Shown here: positions 13,212 through 14,249 of the stretch, piece after piece
Layout of the letters: each line of letters starts with the position of its first letter
Position numbering within the stretch: position 1 is the first letter of the stretch
Source: Clostridiales bacterium
Lineage (GTDB): Bacteria > Bacillota > Clostridia > Christensenellales > Aristaeellaceae
Length of the DNA stretch: 14,249 bases
NCBI GenBank assembly: GCA_012512355.1
Contig: JAAZEI010000331.1
Span: 1-14,249, forward strand
Reading direction: 5' to 3'
Notes under the pieces: model-generated
Told to the model about the DNA's origin: nothing
Seen by the model: the letters and a program-made list of their open reading frames with translations, nothing else
The model's database searches: none
Translations under genes and position numbers: made by a program

Positions 13212-14249
13212 TTAGTCGGTCAGCTGAGCTTCTGTATAGTATCCGCTGTCCAGCAGGAGTTCTTTGTAGTTGCTAAGGTCTGCAAATACCGGTGCGCAAA
13301 GATAGGAGGGAACAACAACTTTGCCGTTGTCATAAGTTTCGGTGTCGTTGATTTCAGGGGTTTCACCCTTCATCAGCGCGTCTACCATGGCCACGACTTT
13401 GGAGGCCAGGGTGCGGGTATCTTTGAATACGCTCATGGCCTGGGTGCCCTTGATCATGTTTTTAACGGAAACAATGTCACAATCCTGTCCGGTGACGATG
13501 GGGAAGTCTTCGCCTGCTTCAAACCCGGCCTGGACCCATGCGTTGGTGACTCCCTGTGCGGTGGAGTCATTGGAGCAAAGGGCGACATCCAGTTTGGTGC
13601 CGTCTGCATAGTAGCCGGCAATGATGTTTTCCATCCGGGCCTGGGACTTGGCGCTGTCCCATGAGGGGGTTGCTACGGTCTCAAACTCGGTCTGGCCTGA
13701 TTTTACAACCAGTTTGCCTGAATCGATGTAGGGCTTGAGCAGATCAAAAGCGCCTGCAAAGAAATAGCGGGCATTGTTATCATCAGGCGCGCCGGCGGTA
13801 AACTCGATGGTAAAGGGGCCTTCTGCCTTGTCCAGGTCCAGGGTGTCAATCACATACTGGCCCTGAATGGTCCCCACCATGTAATTGTCAAAGGTGGCAT
13901 AGTAGTTGACGGCATCTGTTTCCATAATCAGACGGTCATAGGCGATGACGGGAATGCCTGCCTGTTTGGCATCAGCCAGCACAGTGCCCAGAGCGCTGCC
14001 ATCGATGGACGCGATGACAAGAACCTTGCTGTCCATCAGCATGTTTTCGATTTGTCCAACCTGCTTGGCGACATCGTTGTCAGCATACTGCAGGTCAACT
14101 TCGTATCCCGCTGCTTCCAGCTGTTCTTTCATGTTGGCGCCATCCTGGTTCCAGCGCTGCAGGCTGTTGGTGGGCATCGCCACGCCAATTTTTTCGGCTG
14201 CCAGAGCGGTTCCCATCACAGAGAGACCCAAAACGGCCACGAGGAGTAA
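13212..14249 (-). CDS. chvE: ChvE-like multiple-monosaccharide-binding protein, 5' end outside window
   Basis: A periplasmic-type sugar-binding protein (type 1 periplasmic-binding fold, Peripla_BP_4) that delivers sugars to the GguAB complex. About 345 residues are visible. The frame stays open through the right edge (LLL before VAVLGLSVMG), so the GTG at 14240 is an internal codon and the true start lies outside. The end of a signal peptide shows as GTALAAEK, with cleavage likely after ALA. The mature protein starts IGVAMPTNSLQRWNQDG; later landmarks are VIASIDGSALGTVLADAKQA, IPVIAYDRLI, CSNDSTAQGV and GQDCDIVSVKNM, all typical of ChvE. No lipobox cysteine is visible, unlike most monoderm binding proteins. 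First visible gene of the three-gene operon. Confidence 0.92.
   Translation of the reverse strand, partial: LLLVAVLGLSVMGTALAAEKIGVAMPTNSLQRWNQDGANMKEQLEAAGYEVDLQYADNDVAKQVGQIENMLMDSKVLVIASIDGSALGTVLADAKQAGIPVIAYDRLIMETDAVNYYATFDNYMVGTIQGQYVIDTLDLDKAEGPFTIEFTAGAPDDNNARYFFAGAFDLLKPYIDSGKLVVKSGQTEFETVATPSWDSAKSQARMENIIAGYYADGTKLDVALCSNDSTAQGVTNAWVQAGFEAGEDFPIVTGQDCDIVSVKNMIKGTQAMSVFKDTRTLASKVVAMVDALMKGETPEINDTETYDNGKVVVPSYLCAPVFADLSNYKELLLDSGYYTEAQLTD

Noticed and set aside
13212..14240. GTG at 14240 as the start of the sugar-binding protein
   Set aside because: The frame stays open to the window edge and the signal peptide would be too short and lack its basic N-terminus; the gene is simply cut by the window.

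Overview
The window is a bacterial chromosome segment of about 48-50% GC by eye, with genes on both strands. Strong GGAGG-type ribosome binding sites, a PfoR-type membrane protein, a CsbD-type stress protein behind a sigma-B-like promoter, a Cro/C1 (XRE)-type regulator with a membrane tail, and an AsnA asparagine synthetase together suggest a Bacillota (Clostridia-like) genome. One detail does not fit a standard monoderm: the sugar-binding protein at the right edge has a signal peptide ending in an Ala-X-Ala site and no visible lipobox cysteine. A diderm Bacillota lineage or a Spirochaete-like host therefore stays possible, and I cannot name the species.

Left part (1-5300): a free methionine-(R)-sulfoxide reductase (GAF fold) runs off the left edge on the minus strand. 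Next comes a LysR regulator divergent from a YeiH-family transporter, with overlapping face-to-face promoters and an inverted repeat between them. A minus-strand helix-turn-helix/membrane protein follows, interrupted by a one-base frameshift. Then asnA (aspartate-ammonia ligase) with a good sigma-A-type promoter and no T-box, and a small lipoprotein with two further hydrophobic segments.

Middle part (5300-8950): a minus-strand CsbD-like gene has its own terminator and a sigma-B-like promoter. A possible plus-strand gene remnant lies beside it. Then a two-gene ABC-2-type exporter (ATPase and permease overlapping by 4 bases) and a monocistronic VOC-fold protein, both on the minus strand.

Right part (8950-14249): a plus-strand PfoR-like PTS-EIIC-fold membrane protein has a promoter containing three TTGAC-type repeats exactly 21 bp apart. 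It is followed by a possible 54-residue ribbon-helix-helix-like protein and a hairpin terminator. The last three minus-strand genes form a ChvE-GguA-GguB-type multiple-monosaccharide ABC importer: binding protein, double ATPase, permease, in that order. A stem-loop separates the binding protein from the ATPase, and the two membrane-complex genes overlap by 4 bases.

I see no tRNA, rRNA, CRISPR array, insertion sequence or phage gene, and no clear new multi-gene system. The most useful observations are regulatory (sigma-B-like promoter, 21-bp repeats, LysR/YeiH operator), the frameshifted regulator and the lipobox-free binding protein.
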